The notes under the pieces are model-generated. The model was not told where the DNA came from and did not search any database. It worked only from the letters and a program-made list of their open reading frames with translations. This document shows positions 40,615-49,486 of a stretch of 64,000 bases of DNA, one piece after another (position 1 is the stretch's first letter; each line of letters starts with the position of its first letter). The DNA is from Idiomarina loihiensis (GTDB lineage: Bacteria > Pseudomonadota > Gammaproteobacteria > Enterobacterales > Alteromonadaceae): contig NZ_CP074112.1 in the NCBI RefSeq assembly GCF_024584785.1, positions 744,001 through 808,000 of the forward strand, written 5' to 3'. The position numbers were made by a program, and so were the translations under genes.

Positions 40615-41802
40615 ATGATGAGTGAAATGGAAGTGACACAGTCAGCTCCTCTAATTGCAGTGATAGCAGGTGAGCATTCGGGCGATTTATTAGGTGCCGG
40701 AATGCTTGCAGAGTTGCGCGTTAAGTATCCTAACGCTGAATTTATTGGGGTAGGTGGTCCGTTAATGCAAGCGCAAGGGCTCACCAGTTTAGTACCCATG
40801 GATGATTTAGCTGTGATGGGAATCGCAGAAGTTCTGGGGCGTCTATGGACCCTACTAAAGCATCGCAAACTGCTGGTTCAGACCATGTTAGCACGACGCC
40901 CAGACGTGTTTATTGGGATTGACGCCCCTGATTTTAATCTCCCTATAGCTAAACAGTTAAAGCGCCACGGCATCGCCACTGTACATTATGTTAGCCCAAG
41001 TGTTTGGGCGTGGCGCCAAGGGCGAATTAAAGGAATTAAAGCGGCGGTAGACCATGTTTTGTGCCTTTTACCGTTTGAAAAGCAGTTTTATGATCAGCAC
41101 CAGTTAGCTGCTACTTTTGTTGGTCATCCACTTGCTGATAGTATTGCGCTGCATTCGGATAAGCAGCAAGCAAGAGCCGATTTAGATTTGCCTGAGCAAA
41201 CTCGCATTATCGGGTTGCTACCAGGTAGTCGGAAAGGTGAGATAGCCAGATTAGGGCCACTGTTTTTGCAAACTGCGCAGCAGTTGCAGGAGCAACATCC
41301 GAATTGGTTGTTCATTGCTCCGATGATAAGTTCTGCGCGAGCCGAACAATTTAGTCAGCTCATTGCTCGTTATTCACCACAGTTACGCATCCAACTGATT
41401 GATGGCCAAGCCCGTACCGCCATGGCGGCTGCTGACGGCTTGTTACTCACCTCAGGCACAGTCACCCTTGAAGCCATGCTTATTAAGCGTCCGATGGTGG
41501 TGGCCTATCGGTTTAATTGGTTAAGTTATCAGTTAATTAAACGCTTATTTAAAGCTAAGTATTTTAGCCTACCAAATCTCTTGGCGGATCAAGCTTTGGT
41601 CCCTGAGTTTGCTCAACAACAAGCAACCGTAGATAACTTAGCGCAAGCACTAGAGCGGCAGTTAGATCCTGCCAATCAAGCTATGTTGGCGCAAGAATTT
41701 ACCCAGTTGCATCAACAGTTACAACAGCGGGCAAATCAAATCAGTGCTGCTGTGGTAGCAGATTTAATAGCACAGTCCCCCAAATACCTTTCTAATAAAT
41801 AG
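40615..41802 (+). CDS. lpxB: Lipid-A-disaccharide synthase
   Basis: A 395-residue GT19 glycosyltransferase with AVIAGEHSGDLLGAGML at the N-terminus, HYVSPSVWAWRQGRI and GLLPGSRKGEIARLGP in the middle and LLTSGTVTLEAMLIKRPMVVAYR in the UDP-binding part. It joins lipid X with UDP-diacylglucosamine at the membrane face. Either ATG of the ATGATG pair may start it. It is the last gene of the outer-membrane block; rnhB and dnaE do not follow. Confidence 0.97.
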   Translation: MMSEMEVTQSAPLIAVIAGEHSGDLLGAGMLAELRVKYPNAEFIGVGGPLMQAQGLTSLVPMDDLAVMGIAEVLGRLWTLLKHRKLLVQTMLARRPDVFIGIDAPDFNLPIAKQLKRHGIATVHYVSPSVWAWRQGRIKGIKAAVDHVLCLLPFEKQFYDQHQLAATFVGHPLADSIALHSDKQQARADLDLPEQTRIIGLLPGSRKGEIARLGPLFLQTAQQLQEQHPNWLFIAPMISSARAEQFSQLIARYSPQLRIQLIDGQARTAMAAADGLLLTSGTVTLEAMLIKRPMVVAYRFNWLSYQLIKRLFKAKYFSLPNLLADQALVPEFAQQQATVDNLAQALERQLDPANQAMLAQEFTQLHQQLQQRANQISAAVVADLIAQSPKYLSNK

Positions 41803-41812
41803 AAAGGTTTGC
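41786..41812 (+). terminator. Weak terminator overlapping the lpxB stop
   Basis: The stem ACCTTTCT / AGAAAGGT with a 7-base loop overlaps the lpxB stop codon and is followed by only TTT. It is a plausible but weak end for the long outer-membrane transcript. Confidence 0.4.
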
Positions 41813-41892
41813 TGATTAAATTCCGATTATTATTCGATTAGTTGCCAGCTATACTTACTCCGTTATTAACTGTTAAAGCGGAGGATAAGCAG

Positions 41893-42879
41893 ATGGGCTT
41901 ATTAGTAGATGGAAGATGGCAAGATAAGTGGTACGACACTGATAGCCATGAAGGCGCTTTCGAGCGCAGTGCAGCGCTATTTAGAAATTGGATCAGTAAC
42001 GATCAGGATGCTGAATTTAAACCCGAGTCAGGTCGCTACCACTTATACGTATCCTACGCTTGTCCGTGGGCACATCGAACCTTAATCTTTCGAAAGTTAA
42101 AGGGCTTAGAAGATCATATTAGCGTATCTGCGGTGCATCCATTGATGCTTGAAAATGGTTGGGAATTTAGCTCACAAGGGTTTGGCGATAATCCGTCCGA
42201 ATCTTTACAAGATCCTTTATATCAACATAACTACCTGTATCAATTGTATCTACAAGCTAACCCGAACTACAGTGGTAGAGTCACAGTGCCGGTATTGTGG
42301 GATAAGCAACGTAAAACGATAGTCAGTAATGAGTCTGCGGATATTATTCGGATGTTTAACTCTGCGTTTAATGAACTCACAGGAAATCAAGTAGATTTTT
42401 ATCCAGATGAGTTAGCTGAGCCGATTGATAGCATCAATGAACGGGTCTACGATCGTATCAACAATGGCGTGTATAAATGTGGTTTTGCGACTAAGGCTCC
42501 CGCATACCAGCGTGCTTACCGAGAGCTTTTTGATGAACTTGATACGGTCGAGGGCATTTTAGCGCAACAACCTTTTCTAGCTGGTGACCAAATTACGGAA
42601 GCCGATTGGCGTTTGTTTACCACCTTAATTAGATTTGATGCTGTGTATTACAGTCACTTCAAAACCAACCGGCAGCGGCTTATTGATTATCCTAATCTGT
42701 GGGACTATGTACGGCAACTTTATCAAGTACCAGGGATTGCCGAGACGGTCTTAATGGATCATATCAAAACTCATTACTACAGCAGTCATACCATGATCAA
42801 CCCAACCGGCATTGTGCCTGAAGGTCCGGAATTAGACTTTAATCAACCACATTCACGTGGTTCTGTGTTAGGAGCTTAA
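41893..42879 (+). CDS. yqjG: Glutathionyl-hydroquinone reductase
   Basis: A protein of 328 residues from the ATG at 41893, with GCGGAGG about 8 bases upstream and the same length as E. coli YqjG. It is a Xi-class glutathione transferase: the active-site cysteine lies in YVSYACPWAHRTLIFRKLKG, and the C-terminal half has EADWRLFTTLIRFDAVYYSHFKTN. It reduces glutathionyl-hydroquinones. It is followed 2 bases later by a pirin gene, a common pairing. Confidence 0.95.
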   Translation: MGLLVDGRWQDKWYDTDSHEGAFERSAALFRNWISNDQDAEFKPESGRYHLYVSYACPWAHRTLIFRKLKGLEDHISVSAVHPLMLENGWEFSSQGFGDNPSESLQDPLYQHNYLYQLYLQANPNYSGRVTVPVLWDKQRKTIVSNESADIIRMFNSAFNELTGNQVDFYPDELAEPIDSINERVYDRINNGVYKCGFATKAPAYQRAYRELFDELDTVEGILAQQPFLAGDQITEADWRLFTTLIRFDAVYYSHFKTNRQRLIDYPNLWDYVRQLYQVPGIAETVLMDHIKTHYYSSHTMINPTGIVPEGPELDFNQPHSRGSVLGA

Positions 42880-42881
42880 CT

Positions 42882-43709
42882 ATGGCGCACGTTATTACGG
42901 GTCGCTACCGCGGTATCCCAGCTCAAGACGGAGCTGGGGTTAAACTAACGCGGGTCATTAATCAGCCGCAACTACGGCATCAGGATCCTTTTTTAATGTT
43001 GGATGAGTTTCGTTCTGATAATCCCAATGATTATATTGCGGGATTTCCACCGCATCCGCATCGTGGCTTTGTTACCCTCACTTACATGTTAGCAGGGCGG
43101 ATGGAGCACAAGGATTCAAATGGCAACACAGGCGTGGTTGAAGCCGGCGGAGCCCAATGGATGAAGGCAGCACGCGGGATCATTCACGCCGAAATGCCAA
43201 AGCAAGAAGACGGCCTGATGTGGGGCTTTCAGTTATGGCTTAATCTACCCGCAGCACGTAAAATGGAGGCGGCTGATTGGGCTGATTACCCGCAACATAA
43301 GCTGGGCCTAATCGAGCGAGATAACTATGAAATTCGCGTGATTGCAGGTTCATATGAAGATGCTGTAGGGCCCATTCAACAGCCGGAGCAAGAATTTTTG
43401 ATGCTGGATGTACGCCTACAGCCGAAAGCGGAATTAGAGTTATCCTCGCAGCAGCAACAGACTCGACTCTTGTATGTCTACCAAGGGCAAGTTAGTCTGA
43501 ATGGCTCGCAGCTAGAGCGCGGTGAGTTGGTCCGCTTGAATGCCACTGATAATCTACAGTTGCAGAGCTCTGAGTTAGCGGGTGTTGTTCTCTTAGCGGG
43601 CCAACCCATTGGTGAACCTATCAGCCAATATGGGCCTTTCGTGATGAATTCGCCGGCCGAAATTGAACAAGCGATTCGAGATTACCAAGCTGGACGTTTA
43701 ACTGGTTAA
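42882..43709 (+). CDS. Pirin-family protein
   Basis: A 275-residue bicupin. The metal-binding histidines are in GFPPHPHRGFVTLTYM and ARGIIHAEMP, and a second cupin follows. Pirins of this kind include quercetinase-type dioxygenases such as YhhW. It follows yqjG by 2 bases, suggesting a shared role in quinone or phenolic detoxification; that is inference from context. Confidence 0.92.
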   Translation: MAHVITGRYRGIPAQDGAGVKLTRVINQPQLRHQDPFLMLDEFRSDNPNDYIAGFPPHPHRGFVTLTYMLAGRMEHKDSNGNTGVVEAGGAQWMKAARGIIHAEMPKQEDGLMWGFQLWLNLPAARKMEAADWADYPQHKLGLIERDNYEIRVIAGSYEDAVGPIQQPEQEFLMLDVRLQPKAELELSSQQQQTRLLYVYQGQVSLNGSQLERGELVRLNATDNLQLQSSELAGVVLLAGQPIGEPISQYGPFVMNSPAEIEQAIRDYQAGRLTG

Positions 43710-43749
43710 GCTAGTATTGCCCGGCTATTGCTAAGGAGTAGAAAGCAAG

Positions 43750-44712
43750 ATGATGCGAGTGATTGTACCTAACGCTGCGGGCGAACCCGAGATGATTCAC
43801 CAGCAACGGCCCCAAGCTGGCGCCAACGAGGTGGTGATCAAGGTTGCCTACAGTGGCATGAACCGTGCTGATGTGATGCAGCTTGCAGGGCATTATCCAC
43901 CGCCAGCTGGTGCTTCAGAGGTGTTGGGGTTGGAAGTTAGCGGCTGGATTGCTGAAGTTGGAGCCGATGTTCAGCACTTTCAGCGCGGTCAATCGGTGTG
44001 CGCATTACTTAGTGGCGGCGGTTATGCCGAGTACGTGGCGGTGCCGGCTAATCAAGTACTACCTCTGCCAGCTGGGATGCAATTACCAGCGGCTGCTGGT
44101 ATCTGTGAAGTTTTTGCCACCGCTTTCTACAATTTATACATGCTAGCAGCGGCGCAGCCAGGCGAGCATATTTTATTACATGCCGGTGCCAGCGCAGTGG
44201 GGCAGGCAGGATTGCAACTAGCCCGTGAGTTTGGTAACCCGACGTTTGTTACTGTTAGCAGTCAAGCAAAGTTAGACCATTGTAAAGGTCTGGGGGCGGC
44301 ACAAGGCTGGTTGCGCGGTGCTGGAGATTTTACCGAGGCGGTAAAAGCTTGGGGGGGCGCTGATATTATTTTAGACCCGGTGGTTGGTGATTATTTACCA
44401 GCCAATCAACGAGTGCTGCGTCAAGATGGTCGATTAGTGGTGATAGGGCTTATGGGCGGACGTTTGGCAGAGTTAGATGCCGCAAGGCTATTAATGAAAC
44501 GCCAGCGGCTTATTGGCAGCACTTTAAGAAATCAGCCCAATCAAGTGAAAGCAAGAATTATGGCCGCCTTGTTTGACCACGTATGGCCGCTATTTGAAGC
44601 AGAAAAACTAACCGCCAATATTGATTCGATACTTCCTGTGGCACAGGTAGGCGAAGCCATCCAACGACTTAAGCATAATGACACTATGGGTAAGTTGGTG
44701 TTGGTTTGGTAG
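43750..44712 (+). CDS. NAD(P)H quinone oxidoreductase, PIG3/zeta-crystallin type
   Basis: A 320-residue medium-chain dehydrogenase without the structural-zinc cysteines, which fits the quinone oxidoreductase branch. Visible segments are YSGMNRADVMQLAGHYPPP, LGLEVSGWIAEVG and the cofactor loop LLHAGASAVGQAGLQLAREFG. It may start at either ATG of MMRV. It is the third gene of the yqjG-pirin group, again pointing to quinone handling. Confidence 0.9.
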   Translation: MMRVIVPNAAGEPEMIHQQRPQAGANEVVIKVAYSGMNRADVMQLAGHYPPPAGASEVLGLEVSGWIAEVGADVQHFQRGQSVCALLSGGGYAEYVAVPANQVLPLPAGMQLPAAAGICEVFATAFYNLYMLAAAQPGEHILLHAGASAVGQAGLQLAREFGNPTFVTVSSQAKLDHCKGLGAAQGWLRGAGDFTEAVKAWGGADIILDPVVGDYLPANQRVLRQDGRLVVIGLMGGRLAELDAARLLMKRQRLIGSTLRNQPNQVKARIMAALFDHVWPLFEAEKLTANIDSILPVAQVGEAIQRLKHNDTMGKLVLVW

Positions 44713-44745
44713 TTAATAATTGTTTGATGAAACCAGAAAGGAAAG

Positions 44746-44830
44746 TGGTGGAGGGGGCAGGATTCGAACCTGCGAAGGCTGAGCCGTCAGATTTACAGTC
44801 TGATCCCTTTGACCGCTCGGGAACCCCTCC
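44746..44830 (-). tRNA. tRNA-Tyr (anticodon GTA)
   Basis: The minus strand starts GGAGGGGTTCCCGAGCGG and ends CCCCCTCCACCA with CCA encoded. The acceptor stem pairs GGAGGGG with CCCCTCC. The anticodon loop CTGTAAA gives GTA, the T arm is GGTTCGAATCC, and the long variable arm of class II tRNAs is present. The length is 85 bases including CCA. Confidence 0.97.
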
Positions 44831-44843
44831 ACACGAGCGCTGC

Positions 44844-44871
44844 ATGATAGCAGATTGAGCCTGCGTGTAAA
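44844..44871 (-). promoter_or_regulatory. Promoter of tRNA-Tyr
   Basis: On the minus strand TTTACA and TATCAT, each one mismatch from consensus, are separated by 16 bases and followed by the G/C-rich GCAGCGC. The tRNA 5' end lies 13 bases after the -10 element. Strength and discriminator fit a stable-RNA promoter. Confidence 0.75.
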
Positions 44872-44923
44872 CCGTTAATAGGGTAAAATCTCTATACCTG
44901 TCTACAAATGAGCCTTAGTATTC

Positions 44924-45823
44924 ATGATTCCAGCCGCAACAGAAGAACTAATAGAACAATTTTTAGACCGTTTATGGTTGCAGCAGGGCATTAGTAAACA
45001 CACACGTGCAGCTTATCGCTCAGATATCGTGAATTGCTATAAATTTGTCCGCACTCGGCAGCGCAAAGATTTACTCACGTTGAGCGCTGTCGATCTCGAA
45101 GACTTTCTGTTGTGGCGACGCCAGCAAGGTTTTTCACCACGTAGCACTTCTCGTCTTCTGAGCGCTTTGAAGAAATTTTTTCAGTGGGCGGTGCAGCAGC
45201 AGCTATGTAGCACTGACCCAACTGCAAAGTTACAACGCCCAAAGCAACCTCAGGCTATCCCCCACAGCCTCTCAGAGCTTGAGGTTGAAGATCTGTTAAA
45301 TGCTCCCGATACTAGTGATGTGATTCAACTGCGCGATAAGGCGATGCTAGAAATACTTTATGCTACTGGCTTACGCGTAACTGAATTGGTACAGTTAAAT
45401 GTCGACCAAATAAGCCTGCAGCAAGAGCTAGTAAGAGTGATAGGTAAAGGTAACAAAGAACGTTTAGTGCCCCTTGGAGAAGTTGCGTTAGAATGGTTAC
45501 AACGCTATTTTGCTGAGGCGCGTCCGGTGCTGTGTAAGCAACCCCATGATTGGGTTTTTGTTACGCGCCGAGGAGGGCCGTTAACGCGGCAGGCTTTCTG
45601 GTATCGAATTAAGTATTATGCGCAACAAGCAGAGATTCGGTCGCATTTATCGCCACATACGTTGCGCCATGCGTTTGCAACCCATTTACTTAATCACGGA
45701 GCTGACTTGCGCGTGTTGCAAATGTTACTGGGCCATAGTGACTTATCTACCACCCAAATTTATACGCATGTAGCACGCGAGCGATTGCAACAACTACATG
45801 CAACCCATCATCCACGAGCTTAA
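44924..45823 (+). CDS. xerD: Tyrosine recombinase XerD
   Basis: A 299-residue integrase-type recombinase with a SAM-like N-terminal core-binding domain (TRAAYRSDIVNCYKFV). Catalytic residues are Arg in YATGLRVTELVQL, Lys in VIGKGNKERLVPLG, His and Arg in LSPHTLRHAFATHLLNHGA, His in LLGHSDLSTTQIYTHV and the tyrosine nucleophile in the same segment. With XerC it resolves chromosome dimers at dif. The xerD-dsbC-recJ order is conserved in gammaproteobacteria. Confidence 0.96.
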   Translation: MIPAATEELIEQFLDRLWLQQGISKHTRAAYRSDIVNCYKFVRTRQRKDLLTLSAVDLEDFLLWRRQQGFSPRSTSRLLSALKKFFQWAVQQQLCSTDPTAKLQRPKQPQAIPHSLSELEVEDLLNAPDTSDVIQLRDKAMLEILYATGLRVTELVQLNVDQISLQQELVRVIGKGNKERLVPLGEVALEWLQRYFAEARPVLCKQPHDWVFVTRRGGPLTRQAFWYRIKYYAQQAEIRSHLSPHTLRHAFATHLLNHGADLRVLQMLLGHSDLSTTQIYTHVARERLQQLHATHHPRA

Positions 45824-45828
45824 TATTT

Positions 45829-46572
45829 ATGAAATTATCTTTTTCTTTGGTAAAACAGCTAGCTGTTCCTGTTGTTGCTGCGGCTTTAATAGCCTGTCAA
45901 CCCGCTTCTAAAGCTACGTTAGCTGATGGTCAAGAGACCGAATTTAACACGGCCTATCTGGAGCAAATGGGGTTTGTTGTCGAGTCTTATCAAGCAGCAC
46001 CCATGGGGGGACTAATCGAGGTCATTACCAATCAAGGATTGGTTTATACCAATGCCGATGGGAGCCAATTAATTAGTGGTCGTATTTATGATATTACCGC
46101 TGCTGAGCCAGTTAACTTGAGTGATTTGTCACTCAATGCCATGCGCCAACGCGATGTGGCCGCATGGGCTGATTCCACCATAGAATATGCAGCACCGGAC
46201 GTTAAACATGTGGTGTACGTTTTTACCGATCCTAGTTGTGGTTATTGCCGGCAGTTGCATGAGCGACTTGAAGACTATCTAGCCTTGGGGATTAGTGTAC
46301 GTTATTTGGCTTGGCCACGGACTGGTTTAACCGGCTCCGCGGCAAAGTTGTTGGAACAAGCTTGGTGTGCAGACGATCAGCGCCAAGCGTTAACGGCGAT
46401 TAAACAAGATCAAGCTTTGCCCGCAGCTAATTGCGAGGCGCCGATTGCCGATCACTATGCTCTAGGACACAAATTTGGCGTGCGTGGCACACCAGCTTTT
46501 GTGCTGCCATCTGGGCAATTAGTGCCAGGGTTGTTGCCGCCACAGCAATTATTAGCGGAGCTAGAACGTTAA
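45829..46572 (+). CDS. dsbC: Disulfide isomerase DsbC, apparently a lipoprotein
   Basis: A 247-residue DsbC with an N-terminal dimerisation domain and a thioredoxin fold. The active site is CGYC at residues 137-140, the cis-proline loop is GVRGTPAFVLP, and a structural cysteine pair (QAWCADD, AANCEAP) is present. It isomerises wrong disulfides in the periplasm. Unusually, the signal peptide ends ALIAC with Cys23 in lipobox position, followed by QPASK, where E. coli DsbC has an ordinary signal peptidase I site. It may therefore be anchored to a membrane. Confidence 0.93.
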   Translation: MKLSFSLVKQLAVPVVAAALIACQPASKATLADGQETEFNTAYLEQMGFVVESYQAAPMGGLIEVITNQGLVYTNADGSQLISGRIYDITAAEPVNLSDLSLNAMRQRDVAAWADSTIEYAAPDVKHVVYVFTDPSCGYCRQLHERLEDYLALGISVRYLAWPRTGLTGSAAKLLEQAWCADDQRQALTAIKQDQALPAANCEAPIADHYALGHKFGVRGTPAFVLPSGQLVPGLLPPQQLLAELER

Positions 46573-46573
46573 G

Positions 46574-48286
46574 ATGCAAGTGCAAATTAAACGTCACCCT
46601 GATTTTGACGCTGGAGAACTTAACGCACAGCTACCGCCTTTACTGGCGCAAATTTTGGCGCGGCGGGGCATCACGAACCTAGCCGAGTTAGAATTAAGTG
46701 CTAAGCGACTACCTCATTATCGATTGTTAAAAGGGGCAGAAGCCGCAGCCAAGCATTTAGCTGATGCGTTAGAGCAACAACAACGAATTTGTATTTGTGG
46801 TGACTTTGATGCTGACGGAGCTACCTCCACAGCGTTGATGGTGTCTGTGCTGCAGGCGTTAGGGGCTGAGCAGGTCTTCTATTTAGTGCCGAACAGATTC
46901 GCAGATGGTTATGGTTTATCAGTATCGGTGGTTGAACAAGCTCGGCAGCAAGGCGCTGAACTGATTGTAACGGTCGATAGCGGAATATCCTGCCACGCAG
47001 GCATCACTGCGGCAAACCAGTACGGGATTCCTGTGTTAGTGACAGATCACCATTTACCTGGTGACAGCTTGCCAGCTGCTCAGGTGATTGTTAATCCTAA
47101 TCAGCCCAATTGTGCTTTTCCGAGTAAAAATATTGCTGGGGTAGGGGTGGCATTTTATGTGCTGCTGGCATTACGTGCTGAGTTACGCCAACGTCAATGG
47201 CCAGCCGAAATAAATTTAGCCGCTTGGCTAGACTTGGTTGCCGTGGGTACCGTTGCCGATGTGGTTAAACTCGACGGCGTTAATCGAATATTAGTACAGC
47301 AAGGTTTGCAGCGAATAAAAGCAGGGCATTGTCGTCCTGGTATTGCTGCTCTTCTGAGCGTAGCTGGACGTGATCAAACCCGGTTACAGGCGAGCGATTT
47401 AGGTTTTGCAATCGGGCCTCGAATTAATGCTGCCGGACGACTGGATGACATGGCAGCTGGTATTGAGTGCTTGCTGGCAGCTACCGACACCGCCGCACAA
47501 TCTTTAGCCCAGCAGCTGGATAGTCTGAATCGAGAGCGACGAAGCATTGAAACAGAAATGCGGGAAGAGGCCGAGCACTATGTAGCTGAATTGGCAACCG
47601 ATAATACTGAGCTACCATCGTTGTTAGTGTTATTTCAAGCGTCTTGGCATCAGGGAGTCATTGGAATAGTGGCGGGACGCGTCAAAGAGCAGTGTCATCG
47701 TCCAGTTATTGCCTTTGCACAAGCTGAAGATGGTTTACTTAAAGGATCAGCTCGGTCTATTGCAGGGCTGCATATAAGAGATTTACTGGAACGGGTACAT
47801 ACCCGTTATCCAGGCCTTATTGAACGTTTTGGTGGGCACGCAATGGCAGCTGGCTTGAGCATTCAGCAACAGCAGTTAGATGCGTTCACTAAGGCTGTAA
47901 CTGAAGTGGCTTCTGAGTGGCTACAACCGCATCAATTACAAAGAGTTATCTGGTCTGATGGTGAGCTTGATGCAAGCTGCTTACAGCTTCCTTTTGTCCA
48001 GCAACTAGAGCAACTAGGGCCCTGGGGGCAAGGCTTCGCAGAGCCTTTATTCGATGGTGAATTTAAAGTGGTTAAACAGTACTTAGTAGGACAAAAACAC
48101 CTAAAGTTAGTGCTGGAATCACCGCAACGAGTGATCATTGATGCGATAGCATTTCAAGTTGATACTAACCTGTGGCCAAATCCTGCGATTGAGCATATTC
48201 ATGCTGCCTATCGTATTCAGCTGAATCATTTTCGTGGACAAACTTCGGTACAACTGCAACTAGAGCATTTTACTGCTTTACGGTAG
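46574..48286 (+). CDS. recJ: Single-stranded-DNA-specific exonuclease RecJ
   Basis: A 570-residue DHH-family exonuclease. Motifs are CGDFDADGATSTALM (the DxD of motif I), IVTVDSGISCHAG, VLVTDHHLPG (DHH), GTVADVVKL and the C-terminal DHHA1 motif RFGGHAMAAGLSI. An OB-like domain ends the protein. It degrades single-stranded DNA 5' to 3' in RecF-type repair and mismatch repair. It starts 1 base after dsbC. Confidence 0.97.
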   Translation: MQVQIKRHPDFDAGELNAQLPPLLAQILARRGITNLAELELSAKRLPHYRLLKGAEAAAKHLADALEQQQRICICGDFDADGATSTALMVSVLQALGAEQVFYLVPNRFADGYGLSVSVVEQARQQGAELIVTVDSGISCHAGITAANQYGIPVLVTDHHLPGDSLPAAQVIVNPNQPNCAFPSKNIAGVGVAFYVLLALRAELRQRQWPAEINLAAWLDLVAVGTVADVVKLDGVNRILVQQGLQRIKAGHCRPGIAALLSVAGRDQTRLQASDLGFAIGPRINAAGRLDDMAAGIECLLAATDTAAQSLAQQLDSLNRERRSIETEMREEAEHYVAELATDNTELPSLLVLFQASWHQGVIGIVAGRVKEQCHRPVIAFAQAEDGLLKGSARSIAGLHIRDLLERVHTRYPGLIERFGGHAMAAGLSIQQQQLDAFTKAVTEVASEWLQPHQLQRVIWSDGELDASCLQLPFVQQLEQLGPWGQGFAEPLFDGEFKVVKQYLVGQKHLKLVLESPQRVIIDAIAFQVDTNLWPNPAIEHIHAAYRIQLNHFRGQTSVQLQLEHFTALR

Positions 48287-48330
48287 AATATGCGCCCTTT
48301 GTTTATATTGATAAGTTTGGATTGCTGCAC

Positions 48331-49429
48331 ATGTTTGAAACAAATGCTACTTATGTTGCCATAAAAGATCTGCGCAAACGCAGTGAGTTGCTTCGGGGGT
48401 ACCTTTGACTACGCTCATAAAGTAGAGCGTTTAGAAGAGGTAAGTCGCGAGTTAGAAGACCCAAACGTGTGGAGCAATCAAGAGCGAGCGCAAGCTCTGG
48501 GCAAAGAGCGTGCTAGCTTAGAACAGGTAGTTACAACGCTACAACGGCTTGCACAAGGGTTAGAAGACGTAGAGGGCTTGGTTGACCTAGCGGTTGAAGC
48601 TGATGACGAAGAAACCTATCAAGAAGCAGTTGCTGAACTTGAGCAATTAGAACAACAATTAGCGACGTTAGAGTTTCGACGCATGTTTTCGGGTGAACAA
48701 GATACCGCCGATTGCTATGTGGATATTCAAGCAGGATCAGGCGGCACAGAAGCCCAAGATTGGGCGAATATGCTGTTACGAATGTATTTGCGTTGGGCTG
48801 AGTCGCATCAGTTTAAAACAGAAATCACCGAGCTCTCGGAAGGAGAGGTGGCTGGCATAAAATCAGCAACGGTGCGTATTCAGGGAGAGTATGCCTACGG
48901 TTGGTTACGAACTGAAACCGGTGTTCATCGGTTAGTTCGTAAATCGCCATTTGACTCTGGTAATCGTCGCCATACCTCGTTCGCATCAGTGTTTGTGTAT
49001 CCAGAAATTGATGATTCAATAGAAATTGAGATTAACCCAGCAGATTTGCGTATCGATACTTATCGAGCATCTGGCGCAGGTGGACAACACGTTAACCGAA
49101 CCGATTCGGCAATTCGTATTACCCATGAGCCATCAGGTATTGTGGTGCAGTGTCAAAGCGATAGGTCGCAACATAAAAACCGTGATGCTGCAATGAAACA
49201 GTTGCGAGCAAAGTTATACGAGATGGAACTGCAAAAGCAGTTGGCTGAAAAGCAAGCCCTTGAAGATACCAAATCAGATATAGGTTGGGGCAGTCAGATT
49301 CGTTCTTATGTGCTCGATGATGCTCGTATCAAAGATTTGCGTACAGGCATTGAGAACCGAAATACTCAAGCAGTACTAGATGGAGCTTTAGATCCATTTA
49401 TTGAAGCCAGTTTAAAATCTGGTTTATAA
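48331..49429 (+). CDS. prfB: Peptide chain release factor 2, with programmed +1 frameshift
   Basis: Translation starts at ATG 48331 and reads 25 codons to CTT (48403-48405). An in-frame TGA at 48406-48408 is bypassed by a +1 shift at CTTTGAC, and the second frame continues from GAC at 48407 to 49429. The total is 365 residues, the E. coli length. The internal Shine-Dalgarno-like CGGGGG is 3 bases before CTT. The SPF tripeptide anticodon (KSPFDSGN) and the GGQ motif ([13 protein letters not shown]) are present. Low RF2 promotes the shift, giving autoregulation. lysS follows, as in E. coli. Confidence 0.97.
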
Positions 49430-49486
49430 CAACGATTCACTTTTAACGCTTTAGAATTCTATTGATTAGTTACAGGAAAAATAACC

